In this document: positions 18,503 through 27,721 of the stretch, one piece after another
How positions within the stretch are numbered: the stretch's first letter is position 1
Layout: every line of letters starts with the position of its first letter
From: CBDBJK01 sp965206395
GTDB taxonomy: Bacteria; Chloroflexota; Dehalococcoidia; Lucifugimonadales; CATOSD01
DNA: 64,000 nucleotides
Assembly: GCA_965206395.1 (NCBI GenBank)
Contig: CBDBJK010000034.1
Coordinates: forward strand, 235,960 to 299,959
Direction: 5' to 3'
The notes under the pieces: model-generated
Told to the model about the DNA's origin: nothing
Database searches by the model: none
What the model saw: the letters and a program-made list of their open reading frames with translations, nothing else
Position numbers and translations under genes: made by a program

Positions 18503-19699
18503 GGATGCTCTGAACAATCGGCTTCAGGCTGGGCCGAGTTGACCGGAGTGGTTTTGGGGGCGTTAAATTGCCTCATGGCACCGTGGTGAGGGTTATTGTC
18601 GGCCTACAACCGGCCCTGACAGGGCCTTTCGCCGCCCTTAGCCCTGATTTTGGGCGCACTTATACAAGGTCTCACGCCGCCAGGTACTGTTCGGCCCTCA
18701 TCAAGTTGGCAAACCCCAGCAGCGTCATCAGCCGCTGCGTGTTCTTGGACAGCCCCCTGTAGCGGACCTTGGCGTAGCCGAAGTGCCGCTTGATGTACAG
18801 GAACGGATGCTCCACCTTAGCTCTGACCGACGCTTTGCGCTTCTCCGACACCGCCTCAGGGCTCCCAGGCTCCAGCTTCCGACGCTGGCCGGGCCTCATC
18901 GCCACCTGCCACTCCACGTCCAAGCCCCGGTTCCCCGGCCTCTTGTCAACTCCCTGATACCCAGCATCTCCCCACACCTGAGACTCCCCACCGTGCAGCA
19001 ACCGGGGCAACTCAGTCAGGTCATGCACGTTCGCAGATGTCGTGGTCATGCTGTGCACCACTCCCGTCTGCGAGTCCACACCGATGTGCACCTTCATCCC
19101 GAAGTGCCACTCGTTACCCTTCTTCGTCTGGTGCATCTCGGGGTCGCGCTCTTTAGCCCGATTCTTCGTCGATGAGGGCGCCGCTATGATGCTCGCGTCC
19201 ACTATCGTCCCCTCCTGAAGACGGAGACCCTTGGACTCCAGATAGCGGTTGATCTCCTCGAACAGACCCGCGCCCAACTCATGCTCTTCCAGCAGGTGGC
19301 GGAAGTTCAGAATCGTCGTCTCGTCCGGCAGCGGCCCAGGCAGTCTCAGCCCTACGAACCGCCTCACCGATTCGACCTCATAGAGCATGTCCTCCATCCC
19401 AGGGTCGCTCAGGTTGTAAAACAACTGCACGCAGTGTATCCGTAGCATCACCGATAACTCGTAGGGCCGCCGACCACGACCGGCCTTGGGATAGAACGGT
19501 CGAATGCGCTCTTCCAACTCTTCCCAAGGGATCAGTCCATCCATGCGCTCAAGGAACTTCTCCCGGCGAGTCTTTCGCTTCTTGCTCTCGTAGTCCAAGT
19601 CCGCAAACGTCGGCTGGTTCATTGCCTCTCCTCCCCCGTCTTCAGGCCTTGGCCCTATTTTACTATCCCACAAGCCATCGGGACTTATTCAGAGCATCC
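18503..19699 (-). mobile_element. IS5-family element, copy C, 1197 bp
   Basis: Inverted repeats GGATGCTCTGAACAA (18503-) and a copy with one mismatch at the right end (19685-19699). Flanking 4-bp target duplications are CTAG at 18499-18502 and 19700-19703. A related element (copy D) is at 56411-57612. About 170 bp between the left end and the transposase stop are non-coding. Confidence 0.93.
18672..19622 (-). CDS. IS5-family transposase (copy C)
   Basis: 316 residues, start MNQPTFADLDYESKKRK with GGAGGAGAGG upstream. The N-terminal domain contains YELSVMLRIHCVQLFYNLSDPGMED and the catalytic residues lie in IVDASII (Asp), WGDAGYQG (Asp) and VEHPFLYIKRHFG (Glu). The frame is intact, so the element may be active. 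About 83 percent of residues match the transposase at 56597-57547 by eye. Confidence 0.93.
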   Translation of the reverse strand: MNQPTFADLDYESKKRKTRREKFLERMDGLIPWEELEERIRPFYPKAGRGRRPYELSVMLRIHCVQLFYNLSDPGMEDMLYEVESVRRFVGLRLPGPLPDETTILNFRHLLEEHELGAGLFEEINRYLESKGLRLQEGTIVDASIIAAPSSTKNRAKERDPEMHQTKKGNEWHFGMKVHIGVDSQTGVVHSMTTTSANVHDLTELPRLLHGGESQVWGDAGYQGVDKRPGNRGLDVEWQVAMRPGQRRKLEPGSPEAVSEKRKASVRAKVEHPFLYIKRHFGYAKVRYRGLSKNTQRLMTLLGFANLMRAEQYLAA

Positions 19700-20094
19700 C
19701 TAGCTGACCCAACTGGAGATTGGCGTTGCCCCGACCGTAGTATGCTTCAGCGTTCTGTGGGTCTAAGCGTATGGCCTCCTCATACTCGACTCTAGCTTCC
19801 TCTATCTGCAACTGCCCCTCAAGCTCAAGGCCTGCCTTTACACGTCTGTCAGCCTCTTCTTTATTCGTTCCAGAAGATTTGGCCTGCTGAGCAGTCGGCA
19901 GCGCCGCAACGGCGGTCGGTGCATCTGAGGGTACAGAGGTCGCATCCTGCTCAGAACTTCCGCATGAAATAATAAGAGGCGCTATGAACGAAAGCGTCGC
20001 CAGAAATGGAATAGCCAATCTATTCATGTGCAGCCTTTGCGTGAGTATTTACCAACTGTATAATGGCCTGCATCCCCGTTATAACGTCTTCGGG

Positions 20095-21135
20095 CTACGA
20101 GTGAATCTGCACCTTGATGGAGCCGGTGGACTTGTCGTAGGCCGTATCAAAACCCTTCTGAATTTCGTCAAGAGAGAACCTGTGAGTGACCATTTGCGAC
20201 AGTGGCGCATTACCCCTCGTCATCAAGTCGATGGCGACCTCGTAATCGTGGTAGCCGTTGAGAACACTGTAACACGACGAAAAGATAATTGAATGCTCTT
20301 TCAGAAGCGGTTCCAGCCAGTCAACTGTTAGGGGCACACGAAAGCCGCCCAGGATTACAATGCGTCCCTGCATTCGAGTTACCTCGATGGCTTGCTTGAG
20401 CGTGGCGTTGCTTTTGCCGCCCACAGTTTCGATAGTCAAATCAGCGCCTCTGCCATCAGTGACCTCTGCGAGAGCTTCCTGCAAGGCAGGGCCGTCAGGA
20501 GGCAATGCTTCGTCTGCGCCCAGCATTTTCGCCATTGCAGCCTGCTGCTCGTGTCGAGCGGTGACGAACACCTTTCCAGCTCCGAGCGCACGTGCGGCGA
20601 CTACCGTCGTGAGGCCAATATTGCCTGCGCCTAGGACGACAACGGTCTCGCCGCCATTCATCTGACCCCGGCGAATGGCGTGCACCGAAACCGCCAATGG
20701 TTCCACCAGTGCGCCATCTTCCCACGATAGGTCATCCGTAAGCGTGTAGCAACCGATGCTGCGTCGTCGCATGTATTCGGCGAACCCACCTCCTTCACCG
20801 CTTGACTTGTCAAGGCACTGACGGAACTGACCTGCTCGGCAGTACCAACACGTGGTACAGGCCCGGCCATGACCTATGGCTTCGATTGCGACCCTCTGAC
20901 CAAGTCTGGACGGATCAATTCCATCACCAATCTCTACTATCTCACCAGCTACTTCGTGACCTGTTGGCAGCGCATCGGGTTCGGTCTTGTCTGCGTTCAT
21001 AAGCAGATCCGATCCGCATATGCCCGCTGATCGCACGCGAACGATTACATCCCCAGGCTCAGGTGTCGGTTTCTCAATCTCAGATAATTGCATCGTGCCC
21101 TTGCCATCGTACATGGCGGCCTTCATCGTTGCCAT
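20095..21135 (-). CDS. Zinc-dependent alcohol dehydrogenase family protein
   Basis: 346 residues of the medium-chain (MDR) family. The catalytic zinc site is CGSD near residue 40 and GHE near residue 60. Structural-zinc cysteines lie in CTTCWYC plus a later Cys. The NAD(P) fold begins with VLGAGNIG. The layout is close to threonine/sorbitol dehydrogenase-type enzymes, so it oxidises a secondary alcohol or polyol with NAD(P). Start supported by GGGAGAG upstream. Substrate unknown. Confidence 0.88.
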   Translation of the reverse strand: MATMKAAMYDGKGTMQLSEIEKPTPEPGDVIVRVRSAGICGSDLLMNADKTEPDALPTGHEVAGEIVEIGDGIDPSRLGQRVAIEAIGHGRACTTCWYCRAGQFRQCLDKSSGEGGGFAEYMRRRSIGCYTLTDDLSWEDGALVEPLAVSVHAIRRGQMNGGETVVVLGAGNIGLTTVVAARALGAGKVFVTARHEQQAAMAKMLGADEALPPDGPALQEALAEVTDGRGADLTIETVGGKSNATLKQAIEVTRMQGRIVILGGFRVPLTVDWLEPLLKEHSIIFSSCYSVLNGYHDYEVAIDLMTRGNAPLSQMVTHRFSLDEIQKGFDTAYDKSTGSIKVQIHS

Positions 21136-21200
21136 TGGTCTCTCCCTATATCAATACTAGGCTGCTCGGAGGCCCAACCCCCATCAGTTGCCTTCAACCT

Positions 21201-21896
21201 TCAATCGCCTGCCTCTGTCCTTAGCGGAGGCAACACGCGCTTAATCCAGGGAACCATGTCGTCCAGAACCTCCTGGCTGATGGCGTGTCCCATGTTGTAT
21301 TCGTGGTACTCTGGCTTGTAGCCTTCCAACTCGAGGAATGCCAGCGATTTCTGCCCGTCCTCAACCGAGATCATCTCATCTACAAGCCCGTGCGAGATGA
21401 AGATGGGCTGAGTTCGCTCAGTCGGCAACTGGGCACGCAGGGCGTCGGGGTCGGACACCCGGGCACTCAGCACTAGGAGGCCTCTAAACGTGTCTGGAGA
21501 AGCCAATCCCACGCGATAGGTCATCATGCCGCCCTGAGAGAAGCCGCCCAGGATGACATTCCCCGGCTCTACCTGATACTGCTCCATCACCTCTTCAAGC
21601 AACGTGGCGAGCATCTCCTCAGCATTCTGAGCAACTTCCGGCGAGCCTGCGCCTCCGGGGGGAGTCCAGGCATAGCCAACCATGCCAGGCCCAAGCTCTA
21701 CGGCCAGCGGCGCATTAGGGCAGATGTATACGTACCCTGTGGGGTCAATCGCAGGAGTCAATCCGGCCAGGTCGCCCATGTGAGCGCCAAAGCCATGTAG
21801 CAGTATTATCATTGGGTAACGTCGATTAGGATCGTAACCATCTGGCTCGATTGCAAGATACTTCAATGATTTGCCATTGTGTTGTTTAGCTTCCAA
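21201..21896 (-). CDS. Alpha/beta hydrolase (phospholipase/carboxylesterase family)
   Basis: 231 residues from a TTG start. The oxyanion loop HGFGAHMGD is near residue 34, the nucleophile elbow GFSQGG near residue 118, and the final His in MGHAISQE. These are features of the YpfH/acyl-protein thioesterase-like group. It has no signal peptide, so it is cytoplasmic. It hydrolyses an ester of unknown identity. Confidence 0.85.
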   Translation of the reverse strand: MEAKQHNGKSLKYLAIEPDGYDPNRRYPMIILLHGFGAHMGDLAGLTPAIDPTGYVYICPNAPLAVELGPGMVGYAWTPPGGAGSPEVAQNAEEMLATLLEEVMEQYQVEPGNVILGGFSQGGMMTYRVGLASPDTFRGLLVLSARVSDPDALRAQLPTERTQPIFISHGLVDEMISVEDGQKSLAFLELEGYKPEYHEYNMGHAISQEVLDDMVPWIKRVLPPLRTEAGD

Positions 21897-22241
21897 GATA
21901 GAATACGCTCCTCATCAGGGTTATCGCGTTGTGACCGTGCTGACAGTCCGAAAATAAAGGCCCCCTGCCCTAACCACATGACTTTCATCTTTTCGCGGAG
22001 AGCGGCAACCCTCACGAAAGATTCTTGGTCAAAGGGTAATACCGGACGGCTACGATGGCAAGCCTGCACCTTGAATAGGTTCAGAGTTTGAATTAGAATC
22101 CAATGAACGAGGTATTAAATCCTCGGCTCCTGTTTTAGTTATCATTCAGCCCCAACTCAGGCAGATGCTTAGTGTATCCACACAATCTGCTTGAGCGTTG
22201 CGGCTTGGCGAGTTCTCGAAAATAACCTTGTTGAGGTAAAG
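21897..22241. other. 345-bp gap without a recognisable gene
   Basis: Divergent region between the esterase (minus) and the 262-residue hypothetical gene (plus). I see no RNA gene or strong promoter pair in it. Confidence 0.4.
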
Positions 22242-23030
22242 ATGAGTAAATTTATAGACAAGCTGGAAAAGGTCGGTTTGCAACTCCCGACTCCTTTGGG
22301 ATTCGGCACCGCATCGAAACGCGAAGAGCAGCCTCCGGCGATCATGTTGGTGGGCAAGGTAACACCGGACGAGTTGGCAAAAACCCCTGGACTTGCGGAC
22401 GCAAAGGTAGACGCTTTCCTGGTCTCGCTAGGCTCCTGGGATGAGAAGATTTTCGATAGCATAGGTGATGTCTTCGGAGACCGCATCTGGGGAGTGCGTG
22501 TAAGCGGCGGTGTTAACGAAGAGCAGGCAAGGCTGTCTAAAGACAAAGGCTGCGACTACATAGTGTTTGAAGCAGGTAACACCTCGGCCGCAGTTTTGAA
22601 CGACGAGGACCTGGGAAAGATTATCTTTGTCGATCAAGAGTTGGACGAGGACGTGGCCCATGCTATGCGAGGCCTGTCTATTGACGGGGCGATGTATTCC
22701 CCGGATGGTGACGTCCTTCCCTTAACAGTGCAAAGGTTGATTGAAATTCAGCAAGTGCATGGGCTGATAGGAGACCCCTTCGTGATGTCCGCGCCATCGG
22801 AGCTAGGCGCATCAGAACTGGAGGCGTTTCGCAACGCAGGCATAACAGGGCTGCTCATGGAGCTTTCGGCGCTGGATGCTGTTGCCAAGACGAAGGAAGC
22901 CATCTCAAAGCTACCGCGTCGTAAGCACAAAGCCTCTAAAGGCAACATCATGCCGCTGGTGCCTTTCGCGCCTGCTGAGACAGAGACCAGTCAGCAGGAG
23001 GAAGAGGCTGATGGCGATGACGACTTTTAG
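22242..23030 (+). CDS. Hypothetical protein, 262 residues, possibly TIM-barrel-like
   Basis: The start MSKFIDKLEKVGLQ is supported by GAGG 6 nt upstream. Alternating strand-helix units (DAFLVSLGSWDE, IWGVRVSGGV, GCDYIVFEAGNTSA, GKIIFVDQELDED, GDPFVMSAPSELG, GITGLLMELSALD) suggest a beta/alpha barrel. A very acidic C-terminal tail ends in EEEADGDDDF. I cannot assign an enzyme family. It abuts the phosphoesterase gene tail to tail. Confidence 0.7.
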   Translation: MSKFIDKLEKVGLQLPTPLGFGTASKREEQPPAIMLVGKVTPDELAKTPGLADAKVDAFLVSLGSWDEKIFDSIGDVFGDRIWGVRVSGGVNEEQARLSKDKGCDYIVFEAGNTSAAVLNDEDLGKIIFVDQELDEDVAHAMRGLSIDGAMYSPDGDVLPLTVQRLIEIQQVHGLIGDPFVMSAPSELGASELEAFRNAGITGLLMELSALDAVAKTKEAISKLPRRKHKASKGNIMPLVPFAPAETETSQQEEEADGDDDF

Positions 23031-23762
23031 TTAGAGACCCTCGGAAAGCCTGTCGATAAGCATTTGAGGCAGGTCGTGTCGTCGCATCTTCTCTTGGGTG
23101 GCAGGGATGTCGTACTCGACCCTGTGATGAACAACCGTCTCGGCTTCCGAATCGTAAATGGCATAGCTGGCTCTGGGGTCGCCGTCGCGCGGCTGCCCTA
23201 CCCCGCCGGGGTTGATGATAACCCGCTCATCGCTTAGAGCAACCGGCGCGTCGAGGGGGAATACCAGGAACTCGGCCCCTGCCTCCGAAGGTCGGCAGAC
23301 GAAGGGTATGTGGGAATGGCCTAGCAAGCACCAATAGGTGTCGAAGTGGAGGAAGCTCGCAACCGCCGCTTCCACCGACACCACGTACTCCCAGATCGGG
23401 TCTCTTGGGCTGCCGTGCACGACGGTGAACTCGTCCAATTCAAGTTTTAGCTCCAATCCGCTCAGGTAGTCAGTTTGCTCCTGCGAAAGCTGTGCCGACG
23501 TCCAGCGATTGGCGGCAGCGGCGTATGGATTGAATGCTTCCAGACTCAATTTGCCTATCGAGGCAAGGTCGTGATTCCCTGCAACGGCCCGATGATCGTA
23601 ATGCCTGAGCAGGTCGATGCAGGCCGATGGGTCTGGGCCGTAGCCCACAAGATCGCCCAGTGACCACACCTGATCGAAACCGCCGCGTGCTTCGGCGTCA
23701 TCAAGGACGCTCTGAAAGGCCTCCAGGTTGCTGTGTATGTCAGATACAATTAATGCTCTCAA
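23031..23762 (-). CDS. Metallophosphoesterase (YfcE/MJ0936-like)
   Basis: 243 residues from a TTG start with GGAG upstream. The calcineurin-like metal sites are all present: DIHSN, GDLVGYGPDP, GNHD, HGSP and GHSHIPF. It is a cytoplasmic phosphodiesterase or phosphatase of broad family; the natural substrate is unknown. Confidence 0.87.
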   Translation of the reverse strand: MRALIVSDIHSNLEAFQSVLDDAEARGGFDQVWSLGDLVGYGPDPSACIDLLRHYDHRAVAGNHDLASIGKLSLEAFNPYAAAANRWTSAQLSQEQTDYLSGLELKLELDEFTVVHGSPRDPIWEYVVSVEAAVASFLHFDTYWCLLGHSHIPFVCRPSEAGAEFLVFPLDAPVALSDERVIINPGGVGQPRDGDPRASYAIYDSEAETVVHHRVEYDIPATQEKMRRHDLPQMLIDRLSEGL

Positions 23763-23927
23763 TTATGTCTCCGCCTTGAGGTTATAGCTGGCCCGCAATA
23801 TAATACATCGGCTGCATGGGCAGTGGCCGGCCACCCCTTCTTTCCTCTCAGCAGGAGGGTTAGAATAGGGGCAACTGACCTGCATTTTCGTGGCAACACC
23901 TAATAGCGGAGTATACCATTTTTCGCA

Positions 23928-24431
23928 TTGTCGAAGGCTTCTCAATTGGGAGATGAAGGGCGATTTCAAATAATCAGCCACAGCCCGGAGGAAACGCAGG
24001 CGATTGGTAGAATCCTGGGTTGTTCTGCCGAGGCCGGGGATATTTTCCTGCTCGTGGGCGGACTGGGCGCGGGCAAGACGTGTCTCACTCAAGGCATCGT
24101 TTGGGGCCTGCGGGTGGACGAATACGCCCGCAGCCCGACTTTCGTTCTAGTGTCTCAGTATCATGGCCGACTCACGCTGTACCACATGGACCTGTACCGC
24201 CTCGATACGATAGATGAGATAGCTGACCTGGGATTGGACGAATACCTGTTCGGTGATGGCGTTTGCGTCGTCGAGTGGGCGGAAAAAGCCAGCGAGGTAT
24301 TCCCTGAACAGCACGTTCTGGTTCGGATAGACTATGTTGACGAGACATCGCGGCGGCTCACGCTTACAGGCAGTGGTGTGCGACACGATAAGCTTATCGA
24401 CGCTTTGAAGTCGGCGCTGACTGAGGATTGA
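23928..24431 (+). CDS. tsaE: tRNA threonylcarbamoyladenosine biosynthesis ATPase TsaE
   Basis: 167 residues, start likely TTG. The P-loop GGLGAGKTCLTQG near residue 43 and the later HMDLYRL and VEWAEKA motifs are diagnostic for TsaE. It works with TsaB and TsaD to make t6A37 in ANN-decoding tRNAs. tsaB follows after 16 nt and ndk after that, forming one operon. tsaD is separate, at 45775. Confidence 0.93.
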   Translation: MSKASQLGDEGRFQIISHSPEETQAIGRILGCSAEAGDIFLLVGGLGAGKTCLTQGIVWGLRVDEYARSPTFVLVSQYHGRLTLYHMDLYRLDTIDEIADLGLDEYLFGDGVCVVEWAEKASEVFPEQHVLVRIDYVDETSRRLTLTGSGVRHDKLIDALKSALTED

Positions 24432-24447
24432 GATAACCGCTAGCGAT

Positions 24448-25158
24448 GTGATTATTTCAAAGGAAAGTGAGTTGGAATTATCCATAGACACGTCAACGAG
24501 GTATGCATCAGTGGGCTTGTCCAGAGAAAGACAGTCGATTTCGGAGTTTGCCTGGCGTTCGGAGCAGAATCATTCCGTTGAGCTAGTGCCTGCCATGCGC
24601 GAGTTGATGGGTCGCGCCGGTGTTGAGATTAGCCAACTTGACGCCATCTTCGTTGCCAAAGGGCCGGGAGCTTTCAGCGCGCTGAGGGTCGGCATGAGTA
24701 CCGCCAAGGCTTTAGCTGTGGCTTTGCAAATACCTCTGGTCTCCGTCGGCACCCTGGACATCGAGGCACAGCCATACCTGGAATTGGAGATGCCTGTGCT
24801 CGCCGTTATAAACGCTGGGCGCGACAGGTATTACCTTGGAACCTACGAAAGCCAGGGACAACCTGATGGGCCGACTTGTGAAGTCGTCAGCGGCGACGAA
24901 CTGGTGTCTCGCCTGAAGTCTAACACGTTCTATTGCGGGGAAGCAGCCCAGAGCATCACTGAAGTCATCCGTGAAAGCTATGACAGGGCTGTCCATATTG
25001 CTGATGTGCCTCCGCCGACCAGAAGGGCGAGCGTTCTAGCCTATCTTGCACACAAACGATTGCAGGGGGGCGATAGAGACGACCCCGCATCCATCCAGCC
25101 AACATACTTGCGCAGTGCGCAGGTGAACATGGCCCGCCGGACATGGGCCAAAAGTTGA
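24448..25158 (+). CDS. tsaB: tRNA threonylcarbamoyladenosine biosynthesis protein TsaB
   Basis: 236 residues from a GTG start. The N-terminus LSIDTSTRYASVGL is the ASKHA phosphate loop, followed by GPGAFSALRVGMSTAKALA, the classical TsaB signature. It partners TsaD and TsaE in t6A synthesis. The C-terminal QPTYLRSAQVN is also typical of the family. Confidence 0.92.
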   Translation: MIISKESELELSIDTSTRYASVGLSRERQSISEFAWRSEQNHSVELVPAMRELMGRAGVEISQLDAIFVAKGPGAFSALRVGMSTAKALAVALQIPLVSVGTLDIEAQPYLELEMPVLAVINAGRDRYYLGTYESQGQPDGPTCEVVSGDELVSRLKSNTFYCGEAAQSITEVIRESYDRAVHIADVPPPTRRASVLAYLAHKRLQGGDRDDPASIQPTYLRSAQVNMARRTWAKS

Positions 25159-25178
25159 ACCCAAGGAGTTGATTGCAA

Positions 25179-25631
25179 ATGCAGAGGACGCTTGTTTTAT
25201 TGAAACCGGACGCCGTTCAGCGAGGACTCGCAGGTGAGATCATATCTCGGCTTGAGCGCAGAGGTTTGAGGTTCGTCGCCATGAAACTCATGCGCGTCAG
25301 CAACGAACTGGCGCAGAAGCACTATGCCGAGCATGTCGGTAAGCCCTTCTTTGATGGCCTTGTGTCGTTTATAACATCAAGCCCTATCATTGCGATGGTT
25401 GTGGAGGGCGAAAGCGTTGTAGAGATCGTACGCACTACGATGGGAGCTACCAAGGCGTCAGAAGCAGCGCCGGGGACGATTCGCGGAGACCTCGCCGTGT
25501 TTATCGGCATGAACCTTATTCACGGTTCTGACTCTGAAAATTCCGCAACACGAGAAATCGAGTTGTTTTTCTCACCGGACGAGATAGTCGAGTATTCCAG
25601 GGATGTGGAAAAGTGGATTATAGAAGCCTGA
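25179..25631 (+). CDS. ndk: Nucleoside diphosphate kinase
   Basis: 150 residues. The ATG at 25179 fits the AAGGAG ribosome site at 25163-25168 better than the TTG six bases earlier. MQRTLVLLKPDAVQRGL is the family N-terminus and NLIHGSDS holds the phosphohistidine. It balances NTP pools by transferring gamma-phosphates. The last 14 nt overlap the convergent rsfS gene. Confidence 0.96.
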   Translation: MQRTLVLLKPDAVQRGLAGEIISRLERRGLRFVAMKLMRVSNELAQKHYAEHVGKPFFDGLVSFITSSPIIAMVVEGESVVEIVRTTMGATKASEAAPGTIRGDLAVFIGMNLIHGSDSENSATREIELFFSPDEIVEYSRDVEKWIIEA

Positions 25632-25980
25632 CGACCTCGACAGCTCGCGACCACGCGCCTTCTACGTCGTAGAACTCGCGCTCCTCCGGGCCGAACATGT
25701 GGATGATAACGTCGCCGTAGTCCAGCAGCATCCAACCGGAGTTGGGAGTGCCTTCCCGGTGGTGCAACCCGATTCCCGCGCCCTTCAGGGCTTTCTCGAT
25801 CTCATCTGCCAGGTTCCTCAATTGCCGTGACGACTCCGCAGTGAGGATAATGAAATAGTCAGCGAAGCTACTAATCTCTCTGATGTCCAGCATGACGACA
25901 TCAGAGGCCAGTTTGTCAGAGGCTACTTCTACCGAGAGCCGGGCGTATTCGGCGGGCTGAATAAGCACTTTTTCTGTCAT
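25618..25980 (-). CDS. rsfS: Ribosomal silencing factor RsfS
   Basis: 120 residues. LDIREISSFADYFIILTAESSRQLRNLADEI is the RsfS/Iojap core, and GWMLLDYGDVIIHMF is the second signature. It binds ribosomal protein L14 and blocks subunit joining during starvation. ATG start at 25980; no ORF extension upstream resembles the family. The 3' end overlaps ndk by 14 bp. Confidence 0.93.
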   Translation of the reverse strand: MTEKVLIQPAEYARLSVEVASDKLASDVVMLDIREISSFADYFIILTAESSRQLRNLADEIEKALKGAGIGLHHREGTPNSGWMLLDYGDVIIHMFGPEEREFYDVEGAWSRAVEVVRLL

Positions 25981-26054
25981 ATGGGAATTATAGTTTGGTT
26001 CACTTATGAGGTCAATGATAGCCCGAAATTGTGTGCCGCCAACATTTACGGCGA

Positions 26055-26084
26055 TTGAACGTCGGAAGGACTCTATGTTAGGAT
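26055..26084 (+). promoter_or_regulatory. Candidate promoter of mnmA, leaderless
   Basis: TTGAAC (26055-26060), 18-bp spacer, TAGGAT (26079-26084). The mnmA ATG follows at 26092, and no Shine-Dalgarno sequence is present, so the transcript would have practically no leader. The arrangement is like that at 9098-9133. Confidence 0.45.
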
Positions 26085-26091
26085 TCTTGAT

Positions 26092-27200
26092 ATGAGTAAA
26101 GGACGAGTTATCGTAGCCATGAGCGGGGGGGTTGACTCCTCCGTAGCCGCGCTTCTCCTGAAAGAGCAGGGATACGAGGTCATCGGCGTTACCATGCGCC
26201 TTTGGAGCGCCGAGCGTGACGACGTGCCCGTCGTGAGCCGAAGCTGTTGCTCGGTTGAGGACGTCGACGACGCTCGCCGGGTATGCCAGGCTATCGGCGC
26301 ACCGCACTACTTCCTGAACTTCGAGCGGGAGTTTCAGAAACACGTCGTCGAATACTTCGTGCGGGAATACGATAGGGGACGCACCCCTCATCCGTGCCTT
26401 GCCTGCAATGATAAGATCAAGTTCGACTTCCTGCTACGCAAGGCGATGTTTTTGGAGGCGGACTATATCGCGACAGGCCACTACGCCCGGATTCGTTCCA
26501 ATGGCGTCGAGCTGAAACTGCTCACCGGCGTGGACGATGGCAAAGACCAGTCTTACGTTTTGTTCACATTGACGCAGAATGAGCTTAAGCGTCTACTTCT
26601 CCCTGTGGGCGAGTATCCTAAAAGCGAGATACGACGCCTCGCAGCCGAGGGCGGTCTTTCGGTTGCAGACAAGCGGACAGCCAGGAAATTTGCTTCATAC
26701 CGGACGGCGACTACCGCAAGTTCGTTGGCGAACGCGTTAAGCCCAAGATGGGTGAGTTCGTCGATACAAGCGGCGCGGTCTTGGGCAAACATCCTGGGAT
26801 TCAGTTCTTCACCGTCGGTCAACGCAGGAGACTCGGCCTTCAGGGAAACACAGGCACGCCGCTGTACGTAGTCGAGATCGATCCAGACACTAGCCAGGTC
26901 GTTCTCGGCCAGGAAGATGAGCTATACCGGAACAACTTCTGGGCATCGAGGATAAATTTCATATCAGGGGAAACGCCGGACAGTTCGATCGAGGTGACGG
27001 CCAAGATTCGGTATAAGGCCAATCATCTTCCCGCGACGCTGGTTCCGCACCGCGACTGGGCTGAGATTCGATTCGAGCAACCTCAACGCGCCGTAACGCC
27101 CGGACAGGCCGTCGTCTTCTATCAGGGCGAAGAGGTAGTGGGTGGAGGGATTATAGAGCTTGAGGCTCCCGTTGCGTCGGGAATGACTGAGGAGGGATAG
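26092..27200 (+). pseudogene. mnmA: tRNA-specific 2-thiouridylase MnmA, with a frameshift
   Basis: The first part shows SGGVDSSVAALLL (PP-loop) and CLACNDKIKF with the first active Cys. Near 26671-26676 the frame breaks: the next family residues, DSQEICFIPDGDYRKFVG, are in another frame and continue to 27200. The DNA reads aagcggacag where aagccggacag would restore the frame, so one C is missing. MnmA makes 2-thiouridine at the wobble base of Lys, Glu and Gln tRNAs and is usually kept. An assembly or sequencing error is therefore at least as likely as real inactivation. With the frame repaired the protein has normal length of about 369 residues. Confidence 0.88.
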
Positions 27201-27202
27201 CC

Positions 27203-27715
27203 ATGGATTTCAAAGATATTATTAGACTGGGTTTGGAAGAATATATGGACGAATTACGCAAAGCCCTTGATGGACTTTCGTCCGAGGAGCGGCGTTTCCA
27301 GCCCAGTCCTGACTCCCATCACATAGACTTCGCGGTCTGGCATATGGCTCGCGTAGAGGATGGCTGGCTGCATAGCTTTGCCATTGGGGATCAGCAGCTA
27401 TGGCAGAAGGATGGCTGGAGCCAGAAGTTTGGCATTCCCGAAAGGGATAGCGGGTTCGGGTATACCTCTGAGCAGTTGGCGAATCTGCCGCAGTTCGATA
27501 TCGACGATATCATGGCCTACTACGACTCCGTGCGTCAGGAAACGCTTCGCTATCTGGACGGCCTTACTGTGGAGGAACTGGCGCGATGTCCTAATGAGGA
27601 GCGTCGTCCAGGGTACAGCATCGGCAATATGTTCAGTCACATAATCGTCGAGGAGAGCCAGCACGTAGGCCAGATTGCCTATATTCGAGGAATTCAGCGA
27701 GGACTCAACAAGTAG
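27203..27715 (+). CDS. DinB-family protein (metal-dependent hydrolase-like)
   Basis: 170 residues. DinB/YfiT-type four-helix bundle, with the metal-binding His pattern in AVWHMARVEDGWLH and EESQHVGQIAYIRG. Members include mycothiol- or bacillithiol-dependent enzymes and many of unknown role. It starts 2 nt after mnmA and 6 nt before rnhB, so it lies in the same operon. Confidence 0.82.
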   Translation: MDFKDIIRLGLEEYMDELRKALDGLSSEERRFQPSPDSHHIDFAVWHMARVEDGWLHSFAIGDQQLWQKDGWSQKFGIPERDSGFGYTSEQLANLPQFDIDDIMAYYDSVRQETLRYLDGLTVEELARCPNEERRPGYSIGNMFSHIIVEESQHVGQIAYIRGIQRGLNK

Positions 27716-27721
27716 GGAGCG

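Larger units (their letters stand above)
18095..20027 (-). pseudogene. TPR lipoprotein gene interrupted by an IS
   Basis: The 5' part (20027 down to 19700) encodes a lipoprotein signal peptide with lipobox LIISC followed by a Ser/Thr/Ala-rich linker and the first TPR (EEARVEYEEAIRLDPQNAEAYYGRG). The 3' part (18502 down to 18095) encodes three more TPRs ending in EQDINRSVELGF. Removing the IS and one CTAG copy rejoins the frame exactly as LQLGQLDLALLDFDEAL, so the gene was intact before insertion. Together the parts make about 240 residues, probably an outer-leaflet lipoprotein used in protein contacts. Confidence 0.88.

Noticed and set aside
23763..24092. 109-codon minus-strand ORF
   Set aside because: It overlaps the start of tsaE, has no family similarity and looks like chance.
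26650..26700. mnmA break considered as another recoding site
   Set aside because: There is no stop codon or hairpin at the break; the family sequence simply moves to another frame, as after loss of one base.
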